This document shows positions 16,729 through 26,106 of a DNA stretch of 64,000 nucleotides, piece by piece. Made by a program: the position numbers and the translations under genes. The notes beneath the pieces are model-generated. The model was not told the origin of the DNA. It was given only the letters and a program-made list of their open reading frames with translations, and made no database searches. Positions within the stretch are counted from its first letter, which is position 1; the number at the start of each line of letters is the position of its first letter. The DNA is from Ahrensia sp. R2A130 (lineage in GTDB: Bacteria; Pseudomonadota; Alphaproteobacteria; Rhizobiales; Rhizobiaceae), in NCBI RefSeq assembly GCF_000179775.1, contig NZ_AEEB01000017.1, forward strand, positions 62,001 through 126,000. Reading direction: 5' to 3'.

Positions 16729-18201
16729 GTCCCTGTCACTGTCAGAATTGCCGCTATTGGAATTGATACCAAATATGGCGCCTTTTCCCGATGTGAATGC
16801 GGAATTGGCAGTGGGTGGCAAGGGAGGTCTGTCCTCGTCGACTGAACGTTCAGCCTCCCGTGCGGGTAGCGTTCCGATCAGGCGGAACGCCATCACCATC
16901 GCAGCTATGCCGAAGACAACCGCGCCTGCGCCCCAGCCAATCATCACGCCGCTGGAGCCCCAAGTTTTCCCAAAATAAACGAAGGGAATGACTCCCAGCG
17001 TTGCACGACCCCAGTTGAAGATCGTGGCGTAAAACGGAAAGCCAAGATTGTTGAAGGCCGCATTGGCAACAAACAGCGCTCCGTTGAACAGGAACGAACC
17101 GGCGACGATAAGGCAGAACAGGCGCACCAGTTCCGCAGCCTCGCCCGTCGCACCGAACAGGCCGACGATCCAAGGGTTCGCAATCGCCAGCAGTGCCCAG
17201 ACAGCCAGACAATATATCAGCGTGAAGGTGAGAGCATCCCGCATGGTGGCCATTACGCGATCGTAGAGTTTCGCACCAAGATTTTGCGACAGAATCGGAC
17301 CTACCGCACCCGATAGCGCGAAGATTACGCCGAACGCGACCGGCAAAAGGCGTCCGACAATTGCCCAGCCCGCAACCGCATCATCACCGAATTCTGCAAT
17401 CGCGCTGGTGACGTAGGCGTTGCCCACGGGCGTGGCCAATTGGGTGGCGATGGCGGGCAGGGCGATGGTCATGAAAGGCGCAACGCTGGCGCGAATCTCG
17501 TCCACATGTGGCGCGCCCAACATGCGGTGCACTTTGTGGACACCGTGCAAGCCGACGATCACAAGGATTGCGCGAACGCAGACGGTCGCGGTTGCAGCGC
17601 CCATAATGCCCATGTCGAGGCCGAAGATAAAAATTGGGTCCAGCACCAAAGCAGCCGCGCCACCGGACAGCGTGACGAACATCGCCCGCTTGGGATCACC
17701 CTTCGCTCGCAGCAATGCGCCCAGCACCATGCCCATGCCGAGGAGCGGGATGGAAGGCACGACGATCTGCATAAAATCGAGCGCCATCTCCAGCGTCTCG
17801 CCCCTCGCGCCCAGCAGTTCTAAACACCATCGCAGCGAGGGATAAAGAAGAGCGGCAAACAGCGAACTGAGTAGAACGAGATAGACCAACGAAGCTGTCG
17901 CCATGCGTTTTGCACGTTCGTCCTCACCAGCACCAAGCGCTCGTCCCACCAGTGCTGCAGCAGCGATTGCGATGCCGATGCACAGTGAGATCGAGAAGAA
18001 CATTATCGTCGCCGCATAGCCGATGGCAGCGGCGAGTTCCTGCTGACCGAGCAGTGAGATGTAGAACAGATTGAGCGCGTCCACCGCGAAAATAGACACC
18101 AGCCCCACCGACGACGTTGCCGTCATAACGACGACGTGGCGCATGGTAGAGCCGGTGGTGAAGACGGCTGGTTTCTTGGAAGCTGTGGCGGTTTCCGTCA
18201 A
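16714..18201 (-). CDS. MATE family multidrug efflux transporter
   Basis: About 495 residues with twelve predicted membrane segments in two six-helix halves. GRALGAGEDERAKRMA and GAVGPILSQNLGAKLYDRV are the paired loop signatures of the NorM/DinF group, placed symmetrically in both halves. It exports cationic drugs or metabolites using an ion gradient; the substrate is unknown. The frame begins with a TTG at 18201; a more conservative start is the ATG at 18144, just before the first helix. A Ser/Asp/Asn-rich hydrophilic tail follows the last helix. Confidence 0.9.
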   Translation of the reverse strand: MTETATASKKPAVFTTGSTMRHVVVMTATSSVGLVSIFAVDALNLFYISLLGQQELAAAIGYAATIMFFSISLCIGIAIAAAALVGRALGAGEDERAKRMATASLVYLVLLSSLFAALLYPSLRWCLELLGARGETLEMALDFMQIVVPSIPLLGMGMVLGALLRAKGDPKRAMFVTLSGGAAALVLDPIFIFGLDMGIMGAATATVCVRAILVIVGLHGVHKVHRMLGAPHVDEIRASVAPFMTIALPAIATQLATPVGNAYVTSAIAEFGDDAVAGWAIVGRLLPVAFGVIFALSGAVGPILSQNLGAKLYDRVMATMRDALTFTLIYCLAVWALLAIANPWIVGLFGATGEAAELVRLFCLIVAGSFLFNGALFVANAAFNNLGFPFYATIFNWGRATLGVIPFVYFGKTWGSSGVMIGWGAGAVVFGIAAMVMAFRLIGTLPAREAERSVDEDRPPLPPTANSAFTSGKGAIFGINSNSGNSDSDRDRRDS

Positions 18202-18231
18202 AATTTGGCGATCATTTGGAAAATACCGGCT

Positions 18232-18669
18232 TTATTTCGCAAACAATGACGACATGTCGGCGAAAGCTTTGAATTCCAGGGCGTTGCCTGAAGGATCGAG
18301 CAGAAAGAACGTCGCCTGTTCGCCGGGTTCACCTTTGAAGCGGACGCGTGGCTCAATCACCCAGCGGGTGTCGTCACGGGTTTTCAGGCGGGCGCTCATG
18401 GCGTTCCATTGGTCCATGGTCAGCACCACGCCGAAATGCGGAACCGGCACCTCGTCGCCATCCACCGCGTTGGAATGGACCACGCCTGTCTCCATACCTT
18501 CTTTGTAATGCGCCACAATCTGGTGGCCGTGGAGATCGAAATCGATCCAATGGTCACTCTCGCGCCCCGTGCCGCAGCCTAGGCCGTTTGTGTAAAAGTC
18601 ACGGGCTTCTTCGAGATCGTGGACAGGGAAGGCCAAGTGGAAAGGCGTGATGTCGGGCATTGTGGTCAT
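18232..18669 (-). CDS. VOC-superfamily (glyoxalase/dioxygenase fold) protein
   Basis: 145 residues forming two beta-alpha-beta-beta-beta modules: [19 protein letters not shown] opens the first with a His metal ligand, and [13 protein letters not shown] opens the second. The ending [16 protein letters not shown] supplies the usual terminal Glu ligand. The chemistry cannot be assigned from sequence; related proteins are lyases, dioxygenases or resistance proteins. It lies between the MATE and K+ antiporter genes on the same strand, but the gaps do not prove an operon. Two nearby ATGs (18669, 18660) are possible starts. Confidence 0.85.
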   Translation of the reverse strand: MTTMPDITPFHLAFPVHDLEEARDFYTNGLGCGTGRESDHWIDFDLHGHQIVAHYKEGMETGVVHSNAVDGDEVPVPHFGVVLTMDQWNAMSARLKTRDDTRWVIEPRVRFKGEPGEQATFFLLDPSGNALEFKAFADMSSLFAK

Positions 18670-18690
18670 GGTTTTTTCCGTATCGTGAGG

Positions 18691-20559
18691 TCAGTCTTTT
18701 GCGGGAGGCACATCGGCGTCCGGCGGTTCGTTACCGTCAGCTTCTTCCATCCCGGGAACGGTGTCCACCGAATGATCTTTGCGGCTGTGGCGCGGTTGAA
18801 CCAACGGTTCGGGAACAGGCTTGGTGTGCAGCGTTTCGCGCCCTGCCATTATGCCTTCCTTGATCTGAAGTTCGAGGCGGGCAAGGTCGCGGTGGCGCAC
18901 ATCATCGACCACTGCATGCGCATCGCTTTCGTTCATGCCTGTGCCTATCAGCAGTGCACCTCCCAGCTTCAGAGCGCTCTCGAAGGTCTCGCGGACCTGC
19001 CAAATGTCCGGACGTTGTAACAGGTCGATGGCATGGCCACGGTCGTAGCTGCGTACAAAAAGCTTCGCATGCGGATATTCAGACGCGATCAGCTCGACGA
19101 TTTTATCGGTCGTCTCGCGGTCGCGGGTACAGACGGCGACAATTTTCGCCTTCTCGATACCGGCAGCCCGCAGCACATCCTTGCGGGTGCCATCGCCGAA
19201 ATAGATACGGAAGCCGAAGCGTTCGGCTTGCCGCATACGGTCTGCAGAATTGTCGATCACGGTAACGTCGCAGCCACCGGCCAGCAGTGTTTGCGAGGCG
19301 ATTTGGCCCATACGGGAAAACCCGACCATAAGAACACTGGAGCCTGCGCCCTCGAAGTCCTCGTCCATTTCTTCCTTTTCAGCGCTTTTCAAAAACCGCT
19401 GACCCAGCATGACGGTCAGCGGCGTTAGCGCCATGGACAGCGTCACGCCTGCGATAAGGAAGGATGACAGTTCACGGTCCAGCAAGCCTGCAGCGACGGC
19501 TGCGGAGAACAGCACAAAACCGAACTCACCATGTTGCGGCAGCAAGGCTGCCATCCGCACGGAATCGTTATGATCGCTGCCAAAAAGGCGCGCAGCCGCA
19601 TAGATGACAGCAGCCTTAAGCGCCAAAGCCGCAGGGACCAGAAGTGCGATCCACAGCAGATTATCCCAGACGATTTGCAGATCGACCGACAGGCCCACCG
19701 CGATGAAGAACAGACCGAGCAGAATGCCACGGAAGGGTTCGATGTCGGCTTCCAGCTCATGCCGGTAACTGGATTCAGCCAGCAACACGCCCGCGATGAA
19801 CGCCCCCATCGCCATGGAAAGCCCCGCATATTGCATCAACACCGCTGACCCGATGACGATGAAAAGCGCTGCCGCAATCATAGCTTCGCGCGCGCCCGTG
19901 GCGGCGATAATGCCAAAGAGCGGGTTCATGAGATAAAGACCCGCAAGCACAAGCGCTACCACCGCGCTGATGGCGATCGCGACTTGCCAGAGGCCGCCTG
20001 CCGTGACTTCCATCGTGCCTGCCGCCAACAGCGGCACGGCAACCAGCAGCGGTGCGATGGCAAGGTCTTGAAACAGCAGGATTGAAAACGCTTTCTTGCC
20101 CCACCGCGTGCGGTCGTCGCCTTCTTCTTCCAATATTTGCAGCGCAAAAGCGGTGGACGAAAGCGCAAGACCGAAGCCGATAACAAAGGACGTGGCAGCG
20201 CCAAAACCGGCCACCATGGCGCAAACCATCAACAACAGGCCAGACGCGATAACCTGTGTTGCACCGAGGCCGAAAATCTCCTTGCGCATGCTCCACAGCA
20301 GAGCAGGTTTAAGCTCCAACCCAACGAGAAACAGCAGCATGACGACGCCGAGTTCGGCCACATGCAGCACATCTTCACCGTCGCCGGTAAAGCTTAGAAC
20401 CAGACCGAACACGGAGTAGAGAACCGGGCCGAGTAAAACGCCGACCGCCAAATAGCCAAGCACGGTGCCTAGCCCGATTCGTTTGAAAAGCGGTGCCGCA
20501 ACGGCAGCGCCCCCCAACAAAACAACAGCTTCCAGAAAGACATTTGGGCCATCAGCCAT
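18691..20559 (-). CDS. Kef-type K+/H+ antiporter (CPA2) with RCK domain
   Basis: 622 residues. The first 380 or so form the CPA2 transporter core with about 12 membrane segments; ILLFQDLAIAPLL contains the ion-binding Asp motif and FFIAVGLSVDLQ the conserved KefB/C loop. A TrkA-N/RCK domain follows (VLMVGFSRMGQIASQTLL then VTVIDNSADRMRQ), which in KefB/C binds nucleotide and gates transport. An acidic, disordered tail ends the protein. It probably expels K+ during electrophile or osmotic stress. No ancillary KefF/G gene is adjacent. Confidence 0.92.
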   Translation of the reverse strand: MADGPNVFLEAVVLLGGAAVAAPLFKRIGLGTVLGYLAVGVLLGPVLYSVFGLVLSFTGDGEDVLHVAELGVVMLLFLVGLELKPALLWSMRKEIFGLGATQVIASGLLLMVCAMVAGFGAATSFVIGFGLALSSTAFALQILEEEGDDRTRWGKKAFSILLFQDLAIAPLLVAVPLLAAGTMEVTAGGLWQVAIAISAVVALVLAGLYLMNPLFGIIAATGAREAMIAAALFIVIGSAVLMQYAGLSMAMGAFIAGVLLAESSYRHELEADIEPFRGILLGLFFIAVGLSVDLQIVWDNLLWIALLVPAALALKAAVIYAAARLFGSDHNDSVRMAALLPQHGEFGFVLFSAAVAAGLLDRELSSFLIAGVTLSMALTPLTVMLGQRFLKSAEKEEMDEDFEGAGSSVLMVGFSRMGQIASQTLLAGGCDVTVIDNSADRMRQAERFGFRIYFGDGTRKDVLRAAGIEKAKIVAVCTRDRETTDKIVELIASEYPHAKLFVRSYDRGHAIDLLQRPDIWQVRETFESALKLGGALLIGTGMNESDAHAVVDDVRHRDLARLELQIKEGIMAGRETLHTKPVPEPLVQPRHSRKDHSVDTVPGMEEADGNEPPDADVPPAKD

Positions 20560-20698
20560 GGGCAGGAATCCGTGCGTGTGCTTTCATCACCATGTAGGCC
20601 GCCCGAAGTGACGCCTGCAACCTCGCCTATCGACTTGTGAAGCGCAGCAGCCCTGCTTACACCCGTAGCGACACTCACTTTCCCCGAATTGCAATTCC

Positions 20699-22042
20699 AT
20701 GCCCACCGCGCCAGACCTCGACCACCTGCAAAGCCGTGCCGCAGACCTTGTGACGGCTGCGAAAAAAGCCGGTGCCGATGCAGCAGACGCGGTGGTGGCG
20801 ATCTCGTCTTCCACCGGTGTGTCTGTGCGCGAGGGCAAGGTGGAGGACACGGAAAGCGCGCAGAACAATGCTTTCTCGCTGCGCGTCTTCGTCGGTGATC
20901 GTGTGGCGTCTGTTTCCGCCAATCAGAGCGACGCTATCGACGATCTCGCTGCCCGCGCGGTGGCCATGGCGAAGGTCGCCCCGCCAGACCCGCATACCGG
21001 CCTTGCGCCACCGGATCGCTTGGCGAAAAACTGGCCCGATCTCGATTTGCTGGACGAAGCGGAACCGGATTTCGACATGATGCGCGATCTGGCACTGGCC
21101 TGCGAAGAGGCTGCGCTCGCGGTCGATGGCGTATCGAAATCCAGTGGTGCCGGTTTCGGTTACGGCCTCGGAGGCAGCGTATTGGCAACGAGCGACGGTT
21201 TCAGCGGTGCTTACAGCGCCAGCCGGTTTTCGCTGTCGGTATCCGCCGTGTCCGGTGAGGGCGCCGGCATGGAGCGTGACTACGATTTCGATAGCCAGCG
21301 CCATTTCAAAGATTTGCGCTCGCCGCAATCCATCGGAGCAGAAGCTGGCAGGCGCGCCGCACGCCGTCACGCCCCGCGCACAGTGCCAACCGGCACCGTG
21401 GCCTGCCTGTTCGAGCCCCGCATGGCCCGCAGCCTCGTTGGCCATCTGGCAGGAGCGTTGAACGGCGCATCCGTCGTGCGCGGCACCAGTTTCCTGCGTG
21501 AGAAAATGGGAGAGCAGATTTTTGCATCCGGTTTGAAAATCACCGACGACCCTCACATCATGCGTGGCACAGCGTCTCGTCCCTTCGATGGCGAAGGCGT
21601 TGGCGGCGCGGCTTTCGATCTTGTGGAAGACGGACGCATCGCAAGCTGGTTGCTGGACAGCACCAACGCAAAGCAGTTGGGCATGGAAACCAACGGTCGT
21701 GCCAGCCGTGGTGGGTCCTCCACCAGCCCGTCATCATCGAACCTCATCCTGCATCCCGGCAGCCGCTCGCCGGACGATATGATGAAGGCGATGGGCACGG
21801 GCCTGCTGGTCACGGAACTGATCGGGCAGGGCGTGTCCCTCGTCACCGGCGACTATTCACGAGGTGCATCCGGCTTTTGGGTCGTGAACGGCGAGATCGC
21901 TTTTCCGGTGTCGGAAATCACCATCGCATCGAACCTCACCGCTATGTTCGCGGCAATGGAACCGGCAAATGATATCGACTACCGCCAGTCCATCGCGACG
22001 CCCAGCATTTTGATCGAAGGCATGACCCTTGCAGGAAAATAG
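20699..22042 (+). CDS. pmbA: TldD/PmbA-family metalloprotease subunit (PmbA/TldE)
   Basis: 447 residues without signal peptide. VVAISSSTGVSVREGKVEDTES is the typical N-terminal strand pair, and the C-terminal half has the conserved GEGVGGAAFDLVEDG and YSRGASGFWVVNGEIAFPVSEITIA blocks of the PmbA branch. PmbA partners with TldD, which carries the HExxxH zinc motif; this subunit lacks it, as expected. The complex degrades unfolded peptides such as microcin precursors and CcdA. No tldD is visible in this window. The next gene overlaps its 3' end. Confidence 0.93.
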   Translation: MPTAPDLDHLQSRAADLVTAAKKAGADAADAVVAISSSTGVSVREGKVEDTESAQNNAFSLRVFVGDRVASVSANQSDAIDDLAARAVAMAKVAPPDPHTGLAPPDRLAKNWPDLDLLDEAEPDFDMMRDLALACEEAALAVDGVSKSSGAGFGYGLGGSVLATSDGFSGAYSASRFSLSVSAVSGEGAGMERDYDFDSQRHFKDLRSPQSIGAEAGRRAARRHAPRTVPTGTVACLFEPRMARSLVGHLAGALNGASVVRGTSFLREKMGEQIFASGLKITDDPHIMRGTASRPFDGEGVGGAAFDLVEDGRIASWLLDSTNAKQLGMETNGRASRGGSSTSPSSSNLILHPGSRSPDDMMKAMGTGLLVTELIGQGVSLVTGDYSRGASGFWVVNGEIAFPVSEITIASNLTAMFAAMEPANDIDYRQSIATPSILIEGMTLAGK

Positions 22043-22853
22043 TGGGCAGGACGATAGTGACGATCAAGCACTGCTGGAGCGATTGGGCCGCGAAGCGGGC
22101 CAACTGGCCATGCGCTGGTTCGGACCAGCCGCCGCCGACAGCCCCGAAGTTTGGATGAAGGAAGGCGACAGCCCCGTCAGCCAGGCCGATTTTGCGGTGG
22201 ATGAATTCCTCAAACGCGAGTTGCTTGCCGCCAGACCAGACTACGGTTGGCTTTCGGAAGAGACCGAAGATGATGGCTCGCGACGCGACGCAAAGCGAAC
22301 ATTCGTCATCGACCCCATCGACGGCACACGCGGTTTCCTCAACCACATGCGCCAATGGTGCGTCAGCCTCGCGGTGGTGGAGAACAATCGCCCAATCGCC
22401 GCCGTTCTGGAATGCCCTGCGCTGGGCGAAACGCTGACCGCAACCTACGATGGTCCGGCCTTATTGAACGGCGAACCGATAGAAGCCTGCGCCTTCAGCG
22501 ACGGCACAACACTGCGTGTCACCGGCCCCCGCGCGACCCAAACCGCGCTGATGAAATTGGAGCCGCATACGGTGGAGCGCATGGATTTCGTGCCCTCGCT
22601 TGCCTACCGCATCGCCATGGTTGCCATGGGCCGTGCCGACCTGATCGTGGCGCGCGGCTCCGCCAAGGATTGGGATCTCGCCGCCGCCGATCTGATCTGT
22701 CATCGCGCCGGTGGCAAGTTGACGGATCGTGAGGGGCGCACACTTTCCTATAATTGCAGCGATGTGCGCCACGGCCAGCTGGTCGCGTCATGCGCCACGC
22801 GCCATGATGAAATGCTTGATCTCGCAAGGCGGGCCATTGATAAGGCGTCCTAA
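22029..22853 (+). CDS. Inositol monophosphatase / CysQ-family phosphatase
   Basis: About 274 residues, probably from a TTG at 22029 that overlaps the 3' end of pmbA. It has the lithium-sensitive phosphatase signature: WLSEETEDD (metal-binding Glu pair), DPIDGTRGFLN (DPIDGT metal motif) and KDWDLAAADLICHRAGG (WDxAA). Family members hydrolyse inositol-1-phosphate or 3'-phosphoadenosine 5'-phosphate. Position before DUF4170 and the Kdo genes is a conserved rhizobial arrangement, in which this gene is often called a 3'(2'),5'-bisphosphate nucleotidase. The exact substrate is unresolved, and the start codon is uncertain. Confidence 0.88.
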   Translation: MQENSGQDDSDDQALLERLGREAGQLAMRWFGPAAADSPEVWMKEGDSPVSQADFAVDEFLKRELLAARPDYGWLSEETEDDGSRRDAKRTFVIDPIDGTRGFLNHMRQWCVSLAVVENNRPIAAVLECPALGETLTATYDGPALLNGEPIEACAFSDGTTLRVTGPRATQTALMKLEPHTVERMDFVPSLAYRIAMVAMGRADLIVARGSAKDWDLAAADLICHRAGGKLTDREGRTLSYNCSDVRHGQLVASCATRHDEMLDLARRAIDKAS

Positions 22854-22905
22854 GCGCCAGCACTAAACAGTCTTTGCGGCAGCACCACATAAGAAGGAGC
22901 CTGTC

Positions 22906-23142
22906 ATGGCCATCGAAACAGAAAACAAGCAGCTTCTTCATCTCGTCTTCGGCGGTGAGCTGGAATCGCTCGAAGGCGTCACGTTCCGCGATCTCGAAAA
23001 GCTTGATATCGTGGGTATCTACCCCAATTACGAGACGGCCCGCGCGGCCTGGAAAGCCAAGGCGCAAGCCTCGGTCGACAACGCCCACATGCGCTATTTC
23101 TGCGTCCACCTGCACCGCTTTCTCGAGCCTGAAAACGCATAA
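22906..23142 (+). CDS. DUF4170 family small protein
   Basis: 78 residues, preceded by an AAGGAG ribosome site. Characteristic segments are LLHLVFGGELESL, LDIVGIYPNYETA and the ending MRYFCVHLHRFLEP. The family is restricted largely to alphaproteobacteria and its function is unknown. Its conserved position between the phosphatase and waaA suggests a link with lipopolysaccharide or envelope synthesis, but no experimental role is known to me. Confidence 0.88.
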   Translation: MAIETENKQLLHLVFGGELESLEGVTFRDLEKLDIVGIYPNYETARAAWKAKAQASVDNAHMRYFCVHLHRFLEPENA

Positions 23143-23266
23143 GGCGCAAACACTGCAGGTATCGACGTGCGTTTCCGTCTCTTCAAAATGCCGCAATGGC
23201 AGCCCATCACACTGGCCCGTCGCAGGGTTTGCGGCGCTGCAGTTCCACATGTGAAACGGGCGATAG

Positions 23267-24637
23267 ATGTCTGACGTTTGGGCAAACACAACCTTGCGCC
23301 TTTACCGCGGCGTCGGCTCCGCGCTTTACCCGTTTGCCGGTCCGTTTTTGCGCGCCCGCGCAAGGCGCGGCAAGGAAGATCGCGACCGCCGCGCTGAACG
23401 TTACGGCTATGCGGCGTGGGAGCGCCCCGCCGGCCCATTGGTCTGGCTGCACGCTGCAAGCGTCGGCGAGGCGCTGGCGATCATGCCGCTCATCGAACGG
23501 TTGGACACGTTTTCGATCAACGTCGTCCTCACCACCGGTACGGTCACATCTGCTGAAATCGCCAGTGCAAAATTGCCCAAGGGCGTCATCCATCAATATG
23601 TGCCGCTCGACATGAAGCGCGCTGCCGGTCGCTTCCTCGACCATTGGATGCCGGACCTTGCGATCTTCGCCGAGTCGGAACTTTGGCCCACTACCATGAC
23701 CGAGCTTCAGGCGCGAAAAATTCCACAGGTTCTGGTCAACGCCCGCGTGTCGGATCGTTCCAACACCCGTTGGTCCAAACGCCCGCGATTGGCCCGTGCG
23801 ATCTTTTCCAAACTGTCTGCAGTCTTCGCCCAATCCACCGTCGATGCAGACCGGTTCCGCGCTTTGGGAACGGCCAATGTGTCCGTCATGGGCAACCTGA
23901 AACTCGACACGTCGCCACCCGCATATGACGCAGCAGCCGTTGCCGTGTTGAAGCAGCAGATCGGCGACCGGCCCGTGTGGGTGGCGGTGTCCACCCACGA
24001 CGGTGAAGAGCAGACCGTCGCCCGCGTGCACCGCGCCTTGTTGAAGCATTTGCCCGATCTGCTGACCGTTATCGTTCCCCGCCACCCGGACCGGGGCGAT
24101 GCGTTGTCATCAATGCTGGCTGCGGAAAACCTGTCTTGCGCGAGACGTTCCAAAGACGAAGAGATCGTGCCCGATACAGCCATTTTGCTGGGCGACACGA
24201 TCGGTGAAATGGGCCTCTATCTTGCTCTGGCCCGCGTGGCGTTCATGGGCAAGTCCCTCAGCGAAACCGGCGGGCAGGGCGGGCAGAACCCCATCGAACC
24301 CGTCATGGCAGGCCTTGCCGTTTTGTCTGGTCGTTACGTGCAGAATTTCCGCGACACCTATCAAGCGCTTGTCGATGCAGGCGGGGTAAAGCTGGTGCGT
24401 GATGAGGCCATGCTGGCCTCCCACGTCGCTTATCTTTTGCAGCATGATGAAGTTGTGCAAACAATGCAGCAGTCTGGCCAGAAAGCCGTAACATCGCTGG
24501 CCGGTGCATTGGACAAATGCGTGGCCGGTCTCGACCCCTACATCACCCCGCTGCGCCTGCGCGCCGGTCTTGATCGTCGGGCAGAGATGGCAGCAAAGGC
24601 CCTGGCCGAGAAGCAATTGCTGGATCAACAGAAATGA
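23267..24637 (+). CDS. waaA: 3-deoxy-D-manno-octulosonic acid (Kdo) transferase
   Basis: 456 residues. The N-terminus has one hydrophobic patch (TTLRLYRGVGSALYPFAGPFL) for inner-membrane association, then a GT-B fold: VWLHAASVGEALA with the conserved catalytic Glu region, FAESELWPTTM, and the donor-binding GGQGGQNPIEPVMAG. It transfers Kdo from CMP-Kdo to the lipid A precursor on the cytoplasmic face. It overlaps lpxK by ATGA. A GTG-started micro-frame between DUF4170 and this gene (23167-23277) has no convincing support. Confidence 0.94.
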   Translation: MSDVWANTTLRLYRGVGSALYPFAGPFLRARARRGKEDRDRRAERYGYAAWERPAGPLVWLHAASVGEALAIMPLIERLDTFSINVVLTTGTVTSAEIASAKLPKGVIHQYVPLDMKRAAGRFLDHWMPDLAIFAESELWPTTMTELQARKIPQVLVNARVSDRSNTRWSKRPRLARAIFSKLSAVFAQSTVDADRFRALGTANVSVMGNLKLDTSPPAYDAAAVAVLKQQIGDRPVWVAVSTHDGEEQTVARVHRALLKHLPDLLTVIVPRHPDRGDALSSMLAAENLSCARRSKDEEIVPDTAILLGDTIGEMGLYLALARVAFMGKSLSETGGQGGQNPIEPVMAGLAVLSGRYVQNFRDTYQALVDAGGVKLVRDEAMLASHVAYLLQHDEVVQTMQQSGQKAVTSLAGALDKCVAGLDPYITPLRLRAGLDRRAEMAAKALAEKQLLDQQK

Positions 24638-25695
24638 GCGACGCCCCATCATGGTGGTACCGCCCCGGCGGGGTCGCGGCATGGGCGCTGTCACCGTTTT
24701 CGGCCATTTTCGGACATATCGGCGCAATGCGAATGGCCGCGCCGCCCAAGGCTGTCAGTCGTCTTCCGGTTCTCTGTGTCGGTAATTTCGTGGCCGGTGG
24801 TGCGGGCAAAACACCGACTGCAATCGCTATAGCAAAGCAAGTGCGCGCCATGGGCCTTCGCCCCGGTTTTCTGTCGCGTGGCTATGGCAGCAACGCAAAA
24901 GGCGCGGTGCTGGTGGATGTGAAGGTCCATAACTCGCGCGACGTCGGCGACGAACCGATGATACTTGCGCTCTACGCCACGACGGTGGTTTGCGCAGATC
25001 GGGTGGCCGGTGCTGCACTTCTGCAAAGTTGCGATGTGGACTTCATCATCATGGATGACGGGTTTCAAAATCCGACGCTGCGGAAGGACATGAATGTCGT
25101 CGTTGTGGATGGTGGCCGTGGTGTCGGCAACGGATTTCCCATGCCGTCCGGTCCGTTGCGCGCAACCCTTGCCAAGCAAATGACCATGGCAGACCGCATC
25201 CTGCTCATCGGCAGCGGCGCAGCCAGTGGTGATGTCGTGCGCCGCGCAGCACGAATGGCGAAGCCCATCATGCAGGCCGATATCGCGGTGCGGCAGGGCG
25301 AGCGTTTCGATGGCAGCAAGGTCATGGCCTTTTGCGGCTTGGCCGACCCTGAGAAATTTTTCGCAACGCTGAAAGCGCTGGGCGCAGATGTGGTGGAAGA
25401 GCAGGCTTTCGGCGACCACCACGCCTATTCCGCCGGTGAGTGCCGTGAGTTGATGAGCCGCGCGTCGGAACTTGGAATGCCGCTGGTGACCACGCAAAAA
25501 GACGAGGTCCGCCTCGTCCGTGCCGGTGAAGCGCAGGCTGAACTGCGCAAGGCCATCGACGTGTTGGTGATAGACCTGTTGTTCGAAACCGAGCGCACCG
25601 TCACGTCGCTGATCGAAGACACACGTAAACGCGCTGCAACATATAGATTGAAAAATCCCGCAAATATCGCAGATGCGGCACAGCCCGAAAGCTAG
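24634..25695 (+). CDS. lpxK: Tetraacyldisaccharide 4'-kinase
   Basis: 353 residues; its ATG overlaps the waaA stop (ATGA). The Walker A motif lies in VGNFVAGGAGKTPTAIAIAK, preceded by a short hydrophobic N-terminus that docks to the membrane. DDGFQNPTL is the LpxK-specific segment with catalytic Asp residues, and FGDHHAYS and TTQKDEVRL are further family blocks. It phosphorylates the 4' position of the disaccharide to make lipid IVA. It is convergent with the DUF2093 gene, with six bases between stops. Confidence 0.95.
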   Translation: MSDAPSWWYRPGGVAAWALSPFSAIFGHIGAMRMAAPPKAVSRLPVLCVGNFVAGGAGKTPTAIAIAKQVRAMGLRPGFLSRGYGSNAKGAVLVDVKVHNSRDVGDEPMILALYATTVVCADRVAGAALLQSCDVDFIIMDDGFQNPTLRKDMNVVVVDGGRGVGNGFPMPSGPLRATLAKQMTMADRILLIGSGAASGDVVRRAARMAKPIMQADIAVRQGERFDGSKVMAFCGLADPEKFFATLKALGADVVEEQAFGDHHAYSAGECRELMSRASELGMPLVTTQKDEVRLVRAGEAQAELRKAIDVLVIDLLFETERTVTSLIEDTRKRAATYRLKNPANIADAAQPES

Positions 25696-25701
25696 GTCGT
25701 T

Positions 25702-25923
25702 TTAAGCCAGCCGACCCGCTTTACGTTCGGCTTCGACGGAGGCTTCCACATCGACATAGGCTTCCTGTCGGGCGAAGCTCCAATACTTCAACTCATCGAG
25801 CGGGATGTTGTCGCCGGTAATCGCGCAGACCACATGGGTGCCGGGGGCCAGAACCGTATAATCCGCCTCTGCGTAACGCAGGGTGGCGGCTTGAGGCACG
25901 GCGATGTTGACGCGATTTAGCAT
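25702..25923 (-). CDS. DUF2093 family protein
   Basis: 73 residues from the ATG at 25923, which has GGAG at good spacing; an ATG 24 bases further upstream lacks a ribosome site. Family blocks LRYAEADYTVLAPGTHVVCA and IPLDELKYWSFARQEAYVD are clear. The Cys in VCAITG plus the compact all-beta look suggests a small binding module, but function is unknown. Placement between lpxK and mutL is the usual alphaproteobacterial order. Confidence 0.88.
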   Translation of the reverse strand: MLNRVNIAVPQAATLRYAEADYTVLAPGTHVVCAITGDNIPLDELKYWSFARQEAYVDVEASVEAERKAGRLA

Positions 25924-26001
25924 TTCAGCTCCCAAATGATGCAACATTTGTCATAACCATCGCTGCCGCTCACGTCCAGTTGAACAGATCCATAAAGAGC
26001 G

Positions 26002-26099
26002 GTTCAAGCTTTGCTTGAACTGCGAAGCGATCAAGTATCCCTCGGCACTTACGTGCCGCCCACGCGGAGCGAAGGCTGTTGAGCCGACAGCGTGAGCGC
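26002..26099. repeat. Hairpin-rich 3' region after mutL sharing a 16-nt match with 41057-41072
   Basis: Three hairpins are evident: GTTCAAGC/GCTTGAAC (26002-26020), CGGCAC/GTGCCG (26043-26058) and GGCT/AGCC (26074-26085). The minus-strand sequence GCGCTCACGCTGTCGG (26084-26099), eight bases after the mutL stop, is identical to 41057-41072 just after the SCP2 stop. Both copies lie immediately 3' of a coding region in the transcript direction, suggesting a dispersed 3'-UTR element. Nothing coding is seen in the gap. Confidence 0.5.
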
Positions 26100-26106
26100 A
26101 AAAACT

